Assembly: GCA_002426275.1 (NCBI GenBank)
Contig: DIPB01000122.1
Span: 5,864-12,101 of the forward strand
DNA length: 6,238 bases
Reading direction: 5' to 3'
Source of the DNA: Firmicutes bacterium UBA5499
GTDB lineage: Bacteria; Bacillota; DTU084
This document shows positions 1 to 5,816 of the stretch, one piece after another. Below the pieces are notes generated by a model, which worked only from the letters and a program-made list of their open reading frames with translations, did not search any database and was not told the DNA's origin. The position numbers and the translations under genes are program-made. Within the stretch, counting starts at the first letter, position 1. The number at the start of each line of letters is the position of its first letter.

Positions 1-1499
1 GCCGTACCGGCCGGCAACAGGATATGGCAATTTATTTCCCTGGACGGCGCGGAAACCACGTAAAGCATTCCGCTTTCCGTCTTTTGATATATCGTCTCAA
101 TCAGCCTTTGGCTGACCTCGTAGCCGGTGACATACTTGATCTTCGTAAACTCCGTCACCGCCCAACGAGGTGAGAAATCAAGGGTTTCAAAAAGGCAGTC
201 CCGATCGGCGATTCCCGCCAGCCCCTCTTCGATGGCGCTCAGGATCGCGGCTGCACCCCAACCGCTGGGGCCTCCGCCCAGATCCCGGCCGGTATAAGGA
301 TCGTAGAGGAAATACAGCTCCTTATCGCGTTCCACTAGCGCGCGCAAGCGTTTGACAATATCATAACCGTAATCTTCATAGCCGTGCTGAAAGGCGGCTT
401 TTGCAAGTTCGCCTGCGGTAAAGGAAGCGATAGCGCCGTTGATGTATTTGTTTTCTGGAATATGGTAAAACACTGGATACGGCGGATCCACCGTGAACCA
501 CTCCGCAAATTTATCAGTGGTTTTTCGGCGGCTTTGATATTCCTCAATAATGCTCTTCGCCTGCTGTTCGGCGGTGACTCCCCTATTGATGTCATAGGCG
601 TTGGAAAGGGAGAGCACTTCCGTCTCGTCTCTTTCCGGACAGCCGCCATGGTTGAGGTGCAGCTGATGCGTGTAAAAACGGCCGTTCCAGCAATAATGGT
701 TGAGACGCTCCTTCAGCAGGCCGGCTTTTTTCAGCCACTGCCCGGCTTGCGCTTCGTTGCCGAGTTTGCGGTTAAAAAATGCCAGTCGCAGCATTGCCTG
801 ATAAACGCCGGAATTGTCTCCGTGCATGATCGACATTGGCGTATCTTTGTGAATGGATCTGCCGCCGTAAGCTTGTGGATCCTGTGTGTAAACAAAATCC
901 CAAGTATCAATGGTAAAAGGCCGCTTTACCAGCCCATGACCTGCATCCCACCTTTTGGGACTTGACAAGTCGTAGGCAATCGCCCTTTCCAAACCGGGCA
1001 AGATTTTCTCGATCCAGCCAAGATCTCCCGTCGCCTTATATGCCTGAAAAACGCCTTCCACCACGAGGTATTCGATGTCCGCTTCCGCCTCTATCCGCAC
1101 CAGCATGAGCTCGTCTTCCGGAAGTCGCTTCAGACAGTCCGCCAGCGGGAAATCTCCGTGATCGTCGTTGCTTGGGGATACGATCTCATAGAAAAAGCCC
1201 TCCCCGGTCTGATTTGCGACTGCGAAGTCAAGATACCCTTTGAGGTCATGCTCCCAATGTTTAAACGCCTTCATCATCTGGACATGGTCCCGCAGCCAGT
1301 TTATACATGCCACGGTGGGACGGCCATCGACGATGAACATTCTCCGCTCGTTTGCCACCGTCCTTTTCAGCAGCTGAAAAAAAGCGCTGAATTCCGGATC
1401 CTCTTCGGATACGATACAGGGCATGCCGATATAGGTGAGGTTATAATGCTGCTTTTCCCCCCGATATCCGGTGGGGATGACGTTCGGCATCTTTGTCAC
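1..1499 (-). CDS. Six-hairpin (alpha/alpha)6 glycoside hydrolase-like protein, C-terminus missing
   Basis: The reverse strand reads open for 499 codons from GTG at 1499 to the window edge, so the stop lies outside. GTG is preferred because GGGAGG (1508-1513) sits 8 nt upstream; the in-frame ATG at 1490 would be 17 nt from it. There is no signal peptide, so a cytoplasmic location is inferred. Visible motifs (numbered from the GTG) are NWLRDHV at 67-73, an acidic RIEAEADIEY stretch at 135-144, DTWDF at 198-202, HGDNSG at 226-231, SNAYDINRG at 299-307, YINGAI at 352-357, GGPSGWGAAA at 409-418, EEGLAGIAD at 424-432 and FSPRW at 442-446. The spacing of helical repeats, the YxNG and GPSxWGAAA motifs and the ILLP near residue 493, probably in a C-terminal beta-sandwich, resemble carbohydrate-active six-hairpin enzymes (COG3408-like). 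The exact GH family, substrate and catalytic acids cannot be assigned. No frameshift was seen. Confidence 0.8.
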   Translation of the reverse strand, partial: MTKMPNVIPTGYRGEKQHYNLTYIGMPCIVSEEDPEFSAFFQLLKRTVANERRMFIVDGRPTVACINWLRDHVQMMKAFKHWEHDLKGYLDFAVANQTGEGFFYEIVSPSNDDHGDFPLADCLKRLPEDELMLVRIEAEADIEYLVVEGVFQAYKATGDLGWIEKILPGLERAIAYDLSSPKRWDAGHGLVKRPFTIDTWDFVYTQDPQAYGGRSIHKDTPMSIMHGDNSGVYQAMLRLAFFNRKLGNEAQAGQWLKKAGLLKERLNHYCWNGRFYTHQLHLNHGGCPERDETEVLSLSNAYDINRGVTAEQQAKSIIEEYQSRRKTTDKFAEWFTVDPPYPVFYHIPENKYINGAIASFTAGELAKAAFQHGYEDYGYDIVKRLRALVERDKELYFLYDPYTGRDLGGGPSGWGAAAILSAIEEGLAGIADRDCLFETLDFSPRWAVTEFTKIKYVTGYEVSQRLIETIYQKTESGMLYVVSAPSREINCHILLPAGT

Positions 1500-1507
1500 G
1501 GCCTTTT

Positions 1508-1513
1508 CCTCCC
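1508..1513 (-). promoter_or_regulatory. Ribosome binding site deciding the GTG start of the left-hand glycosidase
   Basis: GGGAGG on the minus strand lies 8 nt before GTG (1499). This spacing is normal for the GTG and too long for the ATG at 1490, so it supports the longer protein beginning V/M-T-K-M-P. Confidence 0.7.
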
Positions 1514-1544
1514 AATATAAAGTTACCAGCTCCTTTTGTAAAAA

Positions 1545-1573
1545 ATTATAGCCTTTGGCAAATCGCCAAACAA
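1545..1573 (-). promoter_or_regulatory. Sigma-70/SigA-type promoter of the left-hand glycosidase gene
   Basis: On the minus strand TTGTTT (1568-1573) and a perfect TATAAT (1545-1550) are separated by 17 bp (1551-1567). Transcription would start near 1538, giving a leader of about 40 nt with the GGGAGG site in it. A better -35 match, TTGACT (1573-1578), overlaps but would leave a 22-bp spacer, so TTGTTT is preferred. Confidence 0.65.
1554..1570. promoter_or_regulatory. Candidate operator: 17-bp palindrome between -35 and -10
   Basis: TTTGGC (1554-1559) and GCCAAA (1565-1570) are perfect inverted arms around a 5-nt centre; 7 of the 8 symmetric pairs match. The palindrome fills the spacer of the promoter and overlaps the -35 box, the classical place for a repressor to exclude RNA polymerase. 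Its size and odd-centred symmetry would suit a LacI-type or similar dimeric regulator. No such regulator is encoded in the window, so the partner is unknown. Confidence 0.5.
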
Positions 1574-1706
1574 GTCAATTCTCAATCAGATTTATGCGAT
1601 TTTTAATCATCATCCCCGTAAGATTGCGTCCGCAAAAAAGTTCGCTTCCTGGATGATGTGCCGAATGCCCATCTGAATAATAAGCTCTGAACTGCTAAGA
1701 AAGGCA
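1574..1706. other. Intergenic stretch without a supported gene
   Basis: This lies between the left glycosidase promoter and the hairpin downstream of the beta-barrel gene. The only coding candidate is a 20-codon minus-strand frame (ATG at 1672, TGA at 1610-1612) with no convincing ribosome binding site. No RNA gene, repeat or riboswitch fold was recognised here. Confidence 0.4.
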
Positions 1707-1738
1707 GGAGACGGCGCAGCGTCGGCTTCACCGTCTCC
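1707..1738 (-). terminator. Hairpin downstream of the beta-barrel gene, probable terminator
   Basis: GGAGACGG (1707-1714) pairs perfectly with CCGTCTCC (1731-1738) around a 16-nt loop that can form a small AGC/GCT inner stem. It begins 32 nt beyond the stop codon of the beta-barrel gene. On the minus strand it is followed only by a short, broken T run (TGCCTTTCTT), so it would be a weak intrinsic terminator or an mRNA 3'-end stabiliser. Confidence 0.5.
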
Positions 1739-1770
1739 CGTCAATTAACTTTCTTATGACTCTTTTCTCG

Positions 1771-2490
1771 CTACCAGCTGTAGCTTGCGCCAACTGTCAA
1801 GGAGTCTACCTGATAAAGCGTATTGGGCAGATCAACCATGGTATCTGCGGTAAATCTATCCGGAGTGGAAAGAGCCTCCGGCCCCAGAATGCGATTGTAC
1901 TGCAGATAGAAATTCACTTTCTTAAATATGTAGCCAACGCCAAAGGCCAGCTCCGGCCGGTAAACAACGCACGTGTAGCTGTCCTCCAGCAAGAGCTCAG
2001 GCTGCCGAGGATGCCGCACTCCTTTTTGTTCGTAACTGCCCTGCAGCCTGGCGACCCCAGCCTTAGCGAAAAGATTGAAGCCGTTATCCCGTCTTAAAGA
2101 AGAAGTTAAAAGCAGATCCAGAGCGTTTTCCCGGAGCTTTCGGTAGCCGGGCTGGGAATCGGTATATTCCACTTCAATTGTATACTCGCCCAACTCAGCG
2201 TAACCGCACTGAATGCCAAACTGCAGCGTATCTCCCAGGAAGTTCAGCGGTTTTTCAGCAAAGACGGAACCAGCGAAAAGCGAAATAGCCGGCCCCCGGT
2301 ATTGACTTTTCTGCCTGATGCCAAGCTCCGGCTGCCTTACGACGGTGTCCGCGCTGAAGATATACAGATCGTTGTTCAAGGCTGCCTCCCCACAGCCCAT
2401 TCCCAGAAAAAACCGCTGGGCCTGCCCAGCTGCGGCAAGAGCTGGAAGACACCATAATGCCAACGCACAAGCCAATAAGATTTTTTTCAC
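1771..2490 (-). CDS. Outer-membrane beta-barrel protein (predicted), 239 aa
   Basis: The protein starts at GTG (2490), preceded by a purine-rich AGGAAGGGGG about 6 nt upstream. Residues 1-19 form a classical signal peptide: KK, a hydrophobic core, and ALA before a cleavage after residue 19. The mature part of about 220 residues alternates hydrophobic and polar residues in short strands separated by charged turns. It is rich in Gly and aromatics and ends in SLTVGASYSW; a final aromatic residue on an amphipathic strand is the usual signal for outer-membrane barrel assembly. Size and pattern fit an 8-stranded OmpA/OmpW-like barrel (PF13505 type). The function is unknown; a porin or surface role in sugar uptake is possible from context only. 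The gene stands alone, with its own leader upstream and a hairpin downstream. A barrel protein implies a diderm host. Confidence 0.75.
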   Translation of the reverse strand: MKKILLACALALWCLPALAAAGQAQRFFLGMGCGEAALNNDLYIFSADTVVRQPELGIRQKSQYRGPAISLFAGSVFAEKPLNFLGDTLQFGIQCGYAELGEYTIEVEYTDSQPGYRKLRENALDLLLTSSLRRDNGFNLFAKAGVARLQGSYEQKGVRHPRQPELLLEDSYTCVVYRPELAFGVGYIFKKVNFYLQYNRILGPEALSTPDRFTADTMVDLPNTLYQVDSLTVGASYSW

Positions 2491-2533
2491 CTTAATCCCC
2501 CTTCCTCAGTATAAATATTTGCCTGTTCAGTGT

Positions 2534-2539
2534 ATCATA
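2534..2539 (-). promoter_or_regulatory. Possible -10 element of the beta-barrel gene
   Basis: TATGAT on the minus strand, 44 nt upstream of the GTG start, is a fair -10 box and would give a leader of about 37 nt. No good -35 lies at 16-18 bp: only a T-rich run is there, and TTGGCA is too close at 12 bp. The assignment is tentative. Confidence 0.35.
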
Positions 2540-2558
2540 TTGGGCTCTCTTTGCCAAA

Positions 2559-2703
2559 AAAATAATTCCGCAGCATCTATCCTTGCCGTCTGGAAAGCGA
2601 GCGCCCAAATACTCCTGTGCCATCTTATTTTCTTTAGCTGCTTAACTTTCCGATAAAATCCTCTGTGAAAGCCAGTCCCAATCATACCCTGAAAGCCGGC
2701 CGC
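2559..2703. other. Intergenic region between the regulator and the beta-barrel gene
   Basis: No convincing terminator for the regulator gene was found: the short AAGC/GCTT pairing near 2700 has no T run. An 8-bp direct repeat (GGCTTTCA on the minus strand) occurs twice. A 43-codon minus-strand frame (ATG at 2623) ends one base before the beta-barrel start but lacks a clear ribosome binding site. Read-through from the regulator into the beta-barrel gene is possible. Confidence 0.35.
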
Positions 2704-3609
2704 TTATTCTAGAAAACGAAAGCGAACTTCCAGATCTTGAGGATAGTTTCCATAATCCTTCCCGAAGAGCGTCATTCCTCCGGGATACTTACAGGCGGCT
2801 GGCGCTTCAATCCGAAAGGAGAAAGCTTTTCCTGGCTCCAGATTCAAATCGGTCAGCTTACTGCCGTCAATTCGCTCTCCATCAATGAAAAAGCCCCCGT
2901 CTGTCAAGCGCAGCTCCTTACGCAGCCCATGTTGGGTGTAACCGGAAGGCCACCACTGCGGGTTTAGGAAACCTCGCGCTTGACCAAAATCTCCCGGGCT
3001 GATCCAACTGCCCACAGGCTGTCCGTTAATTGAAAAAAAGAGTTCGGAAGGATAATCCTCGGCAAAGCCCGGCGCCTCAGAGCAGATCTCCAAAGAAATG
3101 CTGACTTCCTGCAGTTTTTGCGTGGAAAGCATGAAATTCGGCACTTGATACTCCACGAACCCCGATCTGAACCAGAGGATGGAGGCGCTGTTATGCACAG
3201 GCTCGGCAAACCATCTGGGATCATCCAACTGCCCCAGGAGAGATGCACCGGCTGCCAGCCCGCAAGGAGGCAGCACATGATGATTAACATACTGCCCCAC
3301 GGGTATTTGAACAATCCTCTCGCTGAACGCCCGCGGCTTTTTAAGCATCAGCCAGCAGTCCGTCCAGGTCAGGTGGCAGAGCTTTTGCCTGCCGCGAAGC
3401 GCAGGCTTCTCCTCTATTCTCACCAGGGAAGCCTCCTCCAGCTTGCGAATGTGATTTGCAACCATCACATGGGAAAGGTGCAGCTGTTTTGCCAGCTCTT
3501 GAAAATTGCATGACTTCTCGGCTAAAATTTGTAGAATGGACAATCTCACAGGCGATGCTAATGCCTCAAAAAACAGCAGATTCTCCGGTCCCAACTCTCT
3601 TTTTTTCAT
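2704..3609 (-). CDS. ArsR-type HTH regulator with large C-terminal sensor-like domain
   Basis: The ATG at 3609 (301 aa) is preferred because AGGTGG (3615-3620) lies 5 nt upstream; an in-frame GTG at 3618 would add three residues. Residues 10-80 form an ArsR-like winged helix: ASPVRLSIL at 18-26, helix-turn-helix FQELAKQL..HIRKLEEASLV at 36-63, then a basic wing (RGRQK at 72-76). The CxC metal-binding motif of arsenic/metal ArsR proteins is absent. Residues from about 90 to 301 are an extra domain, rich in beta-strand pattern, Trp, Gly and Pro, with NPQWW at 216-220 and GMTLFGKDYGNY at 278-289. A normal ArsR protein is only about 100 residues. Similar long ArsR proteins occur beside carbohydrate genes in Firmicutes, so sugar or product sensing is a reasonable inference. 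It is transcribed divergently from the DUF4965 gene, its likely target. Ligand unknown. Confidence 0.8.
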   Translation of the reverse strand: MKKRELGPENLLFFEALASPVRLSILQILAEKSCNFQELAKQLHLSHVMVANHIRKLEEASLVRIEEKPALRGRQKLCHLTWTDCWLMLKKPRAFSERIVQIPVGQYVNHHVLPPCGLAAGASLLGQLDDPRWFAEPVHNSASILWFRSGFVEYQVPNFMLSTQKLQEVSISLEICSEAPGFAEDYPSELFFSINGQPVGSWISPGDFGQARGFLNPQWWPSGYTQHGLRKELRLTDGGFFIDGERIDGSKLTDLNLEPGKAFSFRIEAPAACKYPGGMTLFGKDYGNYPQDLEVRFRFLE

Positions 3610-3627
3610 TGCCGCCACCTCTTCCCC

Positions 3628-3656
3628 ATTTTAACAAAACAGCTCGGACAAAGCAA
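3628..3656 (-). promoter_or_regulatory. Candidate promoter of the ArsR-like regulator
   Basis: On the minus strand TTGCTT (3651-3656) and TAAAAT (3628-3633) are 17 bp apart. The start would fall near 3621, which leaves a very short leader with the AGGTGG ribosome site almost at the 5' end. An AT-rich TATATT at 3655-3660 is an alternative -10 but has a poor -35. Confidence 0.35.
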
Positions 3657-3675
3657 TATATATAATAGATATATT
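3655..3675. promoter_or_regulatory. Inverted repeat, candidate operator in the divergent region
   Basis: AATATAT (3655-3661) and ATATATT (3669-3675) form perfect 7-bp arms around a 7-bp centre. The AT-rich dyad overlaps the proposed -35 of the regulator gene. Short AT-rich dyads are usual for ArsR/SmtB-family sites, so autoregulation is plausible. AT-rich sequence easily forms such repeats by chance, which limits confidence. Confidence 0.4.
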
Positions 3676-3694
3676 ACATAAAAAGCCTTTATGT
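3676..3694. promoter_or_regulatory. Inverted repeat, candidate operator upstream of the DUF4965 promoter
   Basis: ACATAAA (3676-3682) and TTTATGT (3688-3694) are perfect 7-bp arms around AAGCC. An overlapping dyad, AAAAGCC (3681-3687) and GGCTTTT (3696-3702), shares this sequence and ends one base before the -35 box at 3704. Its position fits control of the DUF4965 promoter by the divergent ArsR-like protein. The second dyad could also act as a weak hairpin in transcripts. Confidence 0.45.
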
Positions 3695-3703
3695 AGGCTT
3701 TTA

Positions 3704-3732
3704 TTGACATATATCTTCGTACTTTGTATAAT
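3704..3732 (+). promoter_or_regulatory. Consensus promoter of the DUF4965 gene
   Basis: A perfect TTGACA (3704-3709) and perfect TATAAT (3727-3732) are separated by exactly 17 bp. Transcription should start near 3739, so the leader is only about 23 nt. GAGGAGG (3748-3754) lies 7 nt before the ATG. A promoter this strong would be expected to need repression, which fits the inverted repeats just upstream and the divergent regulator. Confidence 0.85.
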
Positions 3733-3761
3733 AAAGTAAATCATCACGAGGAGGCTTATTT

Positions 3762-5717
3762 ATGCGCGTACCTGCCGTTCCCCTGCTCACAACGGATCCC
3801 TACTTCAGCATCTGGATGGCCGCCGACACTCTCACTGCAAAGCATACGTCTCATTGGACAGGCAAAACTCAAAAGCTGGAAGGGCTGATCCGCTTCGACG
3901 GCGAAGTCTATCGCTTTTTAGGCAAAGGCGACGAACCTTGTCTTGAGCAAAAGAAGCTCGCTGTCTATCCCACGCGGACTGTGGGCGCTTTTGCAGGCCC
4001 CGGCTTTGAGCTTGAGATAACGTTCTTTACTCCCCAGCTGCCCGGAGATCTAGAGCTGATGGGAACGCCGCTGAGTTACGTTTTCTGCAAAATCGCCGCC
4101 ACAGATGGTCAAAAGCATGATTTAGAGCTCTTTTTTGCGGTCACGGCGGAAGCTGTGGTCAACGAGACATCAGAGGAAGTCGTCTGGAGCAGATTCAATC
4201 TCGAAGGCGAAACCGTGCTGAAGATGGGCACGGACAAACAACCTGTCCTGGAGAAAGCGGGCGACGACCTGCGGATCAATTGGGGCTACCTTTACTTGAC
4301 AGCGCCCAAAGGAGCGGCCACTTGCTTGGGAACAAGAGAAAAACTGCTGGAGAGCTTCACCGCAAGCGGCGCGCTCCCTGCGGCGGATTCCCTGGCCATG
4401 CCTGCCCCTGTCTGGCCACAGGAGCCATGTCTTGGCGCATGTTTCTCCTACGCGCAGCAAAGTGCGGCGGACTGCCGGCTTACCCTGATCTACGATCAGC
4501 GCCAGGCCATCTCGTATTTTCAAAGACCGCTTGTAAGTTACTGGCAGCGAGGCGGCCAGACCATTGGGGACTTAATTGTTTTTGCCGCGGAGAACGCCCG
4601 GACGCTTCTGGAGAGAGGAAAACAATTTGACAGCAAGCTGCTTGCTGAGGCAAAAGCCGCAGGCGGTGAAGATTACGCCCAACTGACGGCGCTCTCCTAT
4701 CGCCAATGCCTGGCAGCTCATAAGCTGGTTGTGGACATAAATGGCGAGCCTCTCTACTTTTCCAAAGAGAACTTCAGCAACGGCTGCATTGCCACAGTGG
4801 ATGTAACCTACCCCTCCGCGCCGCTATTTTTGTTGTTAGAGCCCAGACTCCTCAGAGCCATGCTCTCTCCCGTCTTCGCGTACGCGGAAAGCCACCTGTG
4901 GCCGCACCCGTTCGCTCCCCATGACCTCGGCACCTACCCCAAGGCAAACGGCCAGGTGTATTCGGAACAGATGCCTGTGGAAGAAAGCGGCAACATGATC
5001 CTCCTGGCGGCAGCCCTTGCGGTTGCCGAAGGAAACTTCTCTTTCGCCCAAAAGCACTGGCCCACAATCAGCTCTTGGGCGGATTATTTGCTGGAATACG
5101 GCTTTGATCCGGAGAATCAGCTGTGCACAGATGATTTTGCCGGCCACCTGGCGCGCAATGCGAACCTTTCGCTAAAATCCATTATGGCCCTGGGAGCCTA
5201 TGGAAAACTGTGCGCTAGGCTTGACCAACCGGAAAGAGGGAACAAGTTCTACAGCGAAGCGCAAAAGATGGCGTCCCGGTGGGAGAGCCTGGCAGACGCA
5301 GGCGATCACTACAGCTTGGCCTTTGAAGCTCCCGCTACCTGGAGCTTGAAATACAACCTGATTTGGGATGAGCTTTTAGGCCTGGATTTATTCGGGGCGC
5401 GGGTGGCGCAAAAAGAGGTTGCCTTCTATTTGACAAAGCAAAATGCCTATGGCACGCCTCTGGACAGCCGGGAGGATTATACCAAAAGCGACTGGCTCCT
5501 TTGGGCAGCCACCCTGGCGACTAATTCAGCGGACTTTCAAGCCCTAATCGCGCCACTTCTCAGCTTCCTCCGGGAGACTCCTTCCAGAGTGCCGTTTACG
5601 GACTGGTATGACACCAAAACCGGCAAACAAGTGGGTTTTCAAGCGCGCTCCGTGGTGGGAGGCATTTTCCTCAAAATGCTGCTGGAAAGCTGGCGGAAGG
5701 AAAACCGGAAATTGTAA
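3762..5717 (+). CDS. DUF4965 / glutaminase A-like six-hairpin protein, 651 aa
   Basis: The start is fixed by GAGGAGG 7 nt upstream. The N-terminus (VPAVPLLTTDPYFSIW, residues 3-18, and HTSHWTGK at 28-35) matches the DUF4964 segment. It is followed by a beta-rich DUF5127-like region to about 290, then the helical DUF4965 and DUF1793 parts. Motifs there are NGCIATVDVTYP at 340-351, EQMPVEESGNM at 402-412, DDFAGHLARNANLS at 457-470, SLKYNLIWD at 528-536, LDSREDYTKSDW at 567-578 and PFTDWYDT at 611-618. The length is typical and the domain set looks complete. Fungal relatives (GtaA) are secreted glutaminases, but this protein has no signal peptide. The fold is of the (alpha/alpha)6 glycosidase type and it sits beside a sugar-binding protein and another six-hairpin enzyme. 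A cytoplasmic carbohydrate-active enzyme is therefore as likely as a glutaminase. It is a single-gene unit, divergent from its probable regulator. Confidence 0.88.
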   Translation: MRVPAVPLLTTDPYFSIWMAADTLTAKHTSHWTGKTQKLEGLIRFDGEVYRFLGKGDEPCLEQKKLAVYPTRTVGAFAGPGFELEITFFTPQLPGDLELMGTPLSYVFCKIAATDGQKHDLELFFAVTAEAVVNETSEEVVWSRFNLEGETVLKMGTDKQPVLEKAGDDLRINWGYLYLTAPKGAATCLGTREKLLESFTASGALPAADSLAMPAPVWPQEPCLGACFSYAQQSAADCRLTLIYDQRQAISYFQRPLVSYWQRGGQTIGDLIVFAAENARTLLERGKQFDSKLLAEAKAAGGEDYAQLTALSYRQCLAAHKLVVDINGEPLYFSKENFSNGCIATVDVTYPSAPLFLLLEPRLLRAMLSPVFAYAESHLWPHPFAPHDLGTYPKANGQVYSEQMPVEESGNMILLAAALAVAEGNFSFAQKHWPTISSWADYLLEYGFDPENQLCTDDFAGHLARNANLSLKSIMALGAYGKLCARLDQPERGNKFYSEAQKMASRWESLADAGDHYSLAFEAPATWSLKYNLIWDELLGLDLFGARVAQKEVAFYLTKQNAYGTPLDSREDYTKSDWLLWAATLATNSADFQALIAPLLSFLRETPSRVPFTDWYDTKTGKQVGFQARSVVGGIFLKMLLESWRKENRKL

Positions 5718-5738
5718 CCATCTCTTGGTACTGAATAT

Positions 5739-5779
5739 GGCGAAGGTCGGCATAGCTTAACGCCATCCCGACCTTCGCC
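5739..5779. terminator. 12-bp perfect hairpin between convergent genes
   Basis: GGCGAAGGTCGG (5739-5750) pairs perfectly with CCGACCTTCGCC (5768-5779) around a 17-nt loop. It begins 22 nt after the DUF4965 stop and lies 38 nt beyond the stop of the convergent transporter gene, so it could end both transcripts. Neither strand has a proper T run after the stem, so it may act as a 3'-end barrier rather than a strong intrinsic terminator. An overlapping pair, ATGGCG (5737-5742) and CGCCAT (5761-5766), could form an alternative stem. Confidence 0.6.
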
Positions 5780-5816
5780 TCAATGTTTAATCGACTTAAC
5801 AAAGCGCTTTACCAGT

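Noticed and set aside
384..965. 193-codon plus-strand open frame
   Set aside because: It lies opposite the left glycosidase gene, whose minus-strand frame has clear family motifs, a ribosome site and a promoter. The plus-strand product shows no recognisable features.
1610..1672. 20-codon minus-strand frame, open for about 43 codons back to an upstream stop, with a protein-like C-terminus (HIIQEANFFADAILRG)
   Set aside because: No ribosome binding site before the ATG, it overlaps nothing conserved that I can name, and its upstream part runs through the probable terminator hairpin. A decayed gene tail or chance is more likely.
1756..2097. 113-codon plus-strand open frame
   Set aside because: It is antisense to the beta-barrel gene, which has a signal peptide and a coherent barrel pattern; no ribosome site or motif supports the plus strand.
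2492..2623. 43-codon minus-strand frame ending one base before the beta-barrel start
   Set aside because: The purine run before its ATG is weak, the sequence shows no recognisable pattern, and the proposed beta-barrel promoter lies inside it. A leader peptide cannot be excluded.
3118..3513. 131-codon plus-strand open frame
   Set aside because: It is antisense to the ArsR-like regulator, whose helix-turn-helix is clear; there is no ribosome binding site or recognisable product.
5801..5810. AAAGCGCTTT 10-bp palindrome
   Set aside because: It is too short and has no loop, promoter or partner site; it is probably chance between convergent genes.
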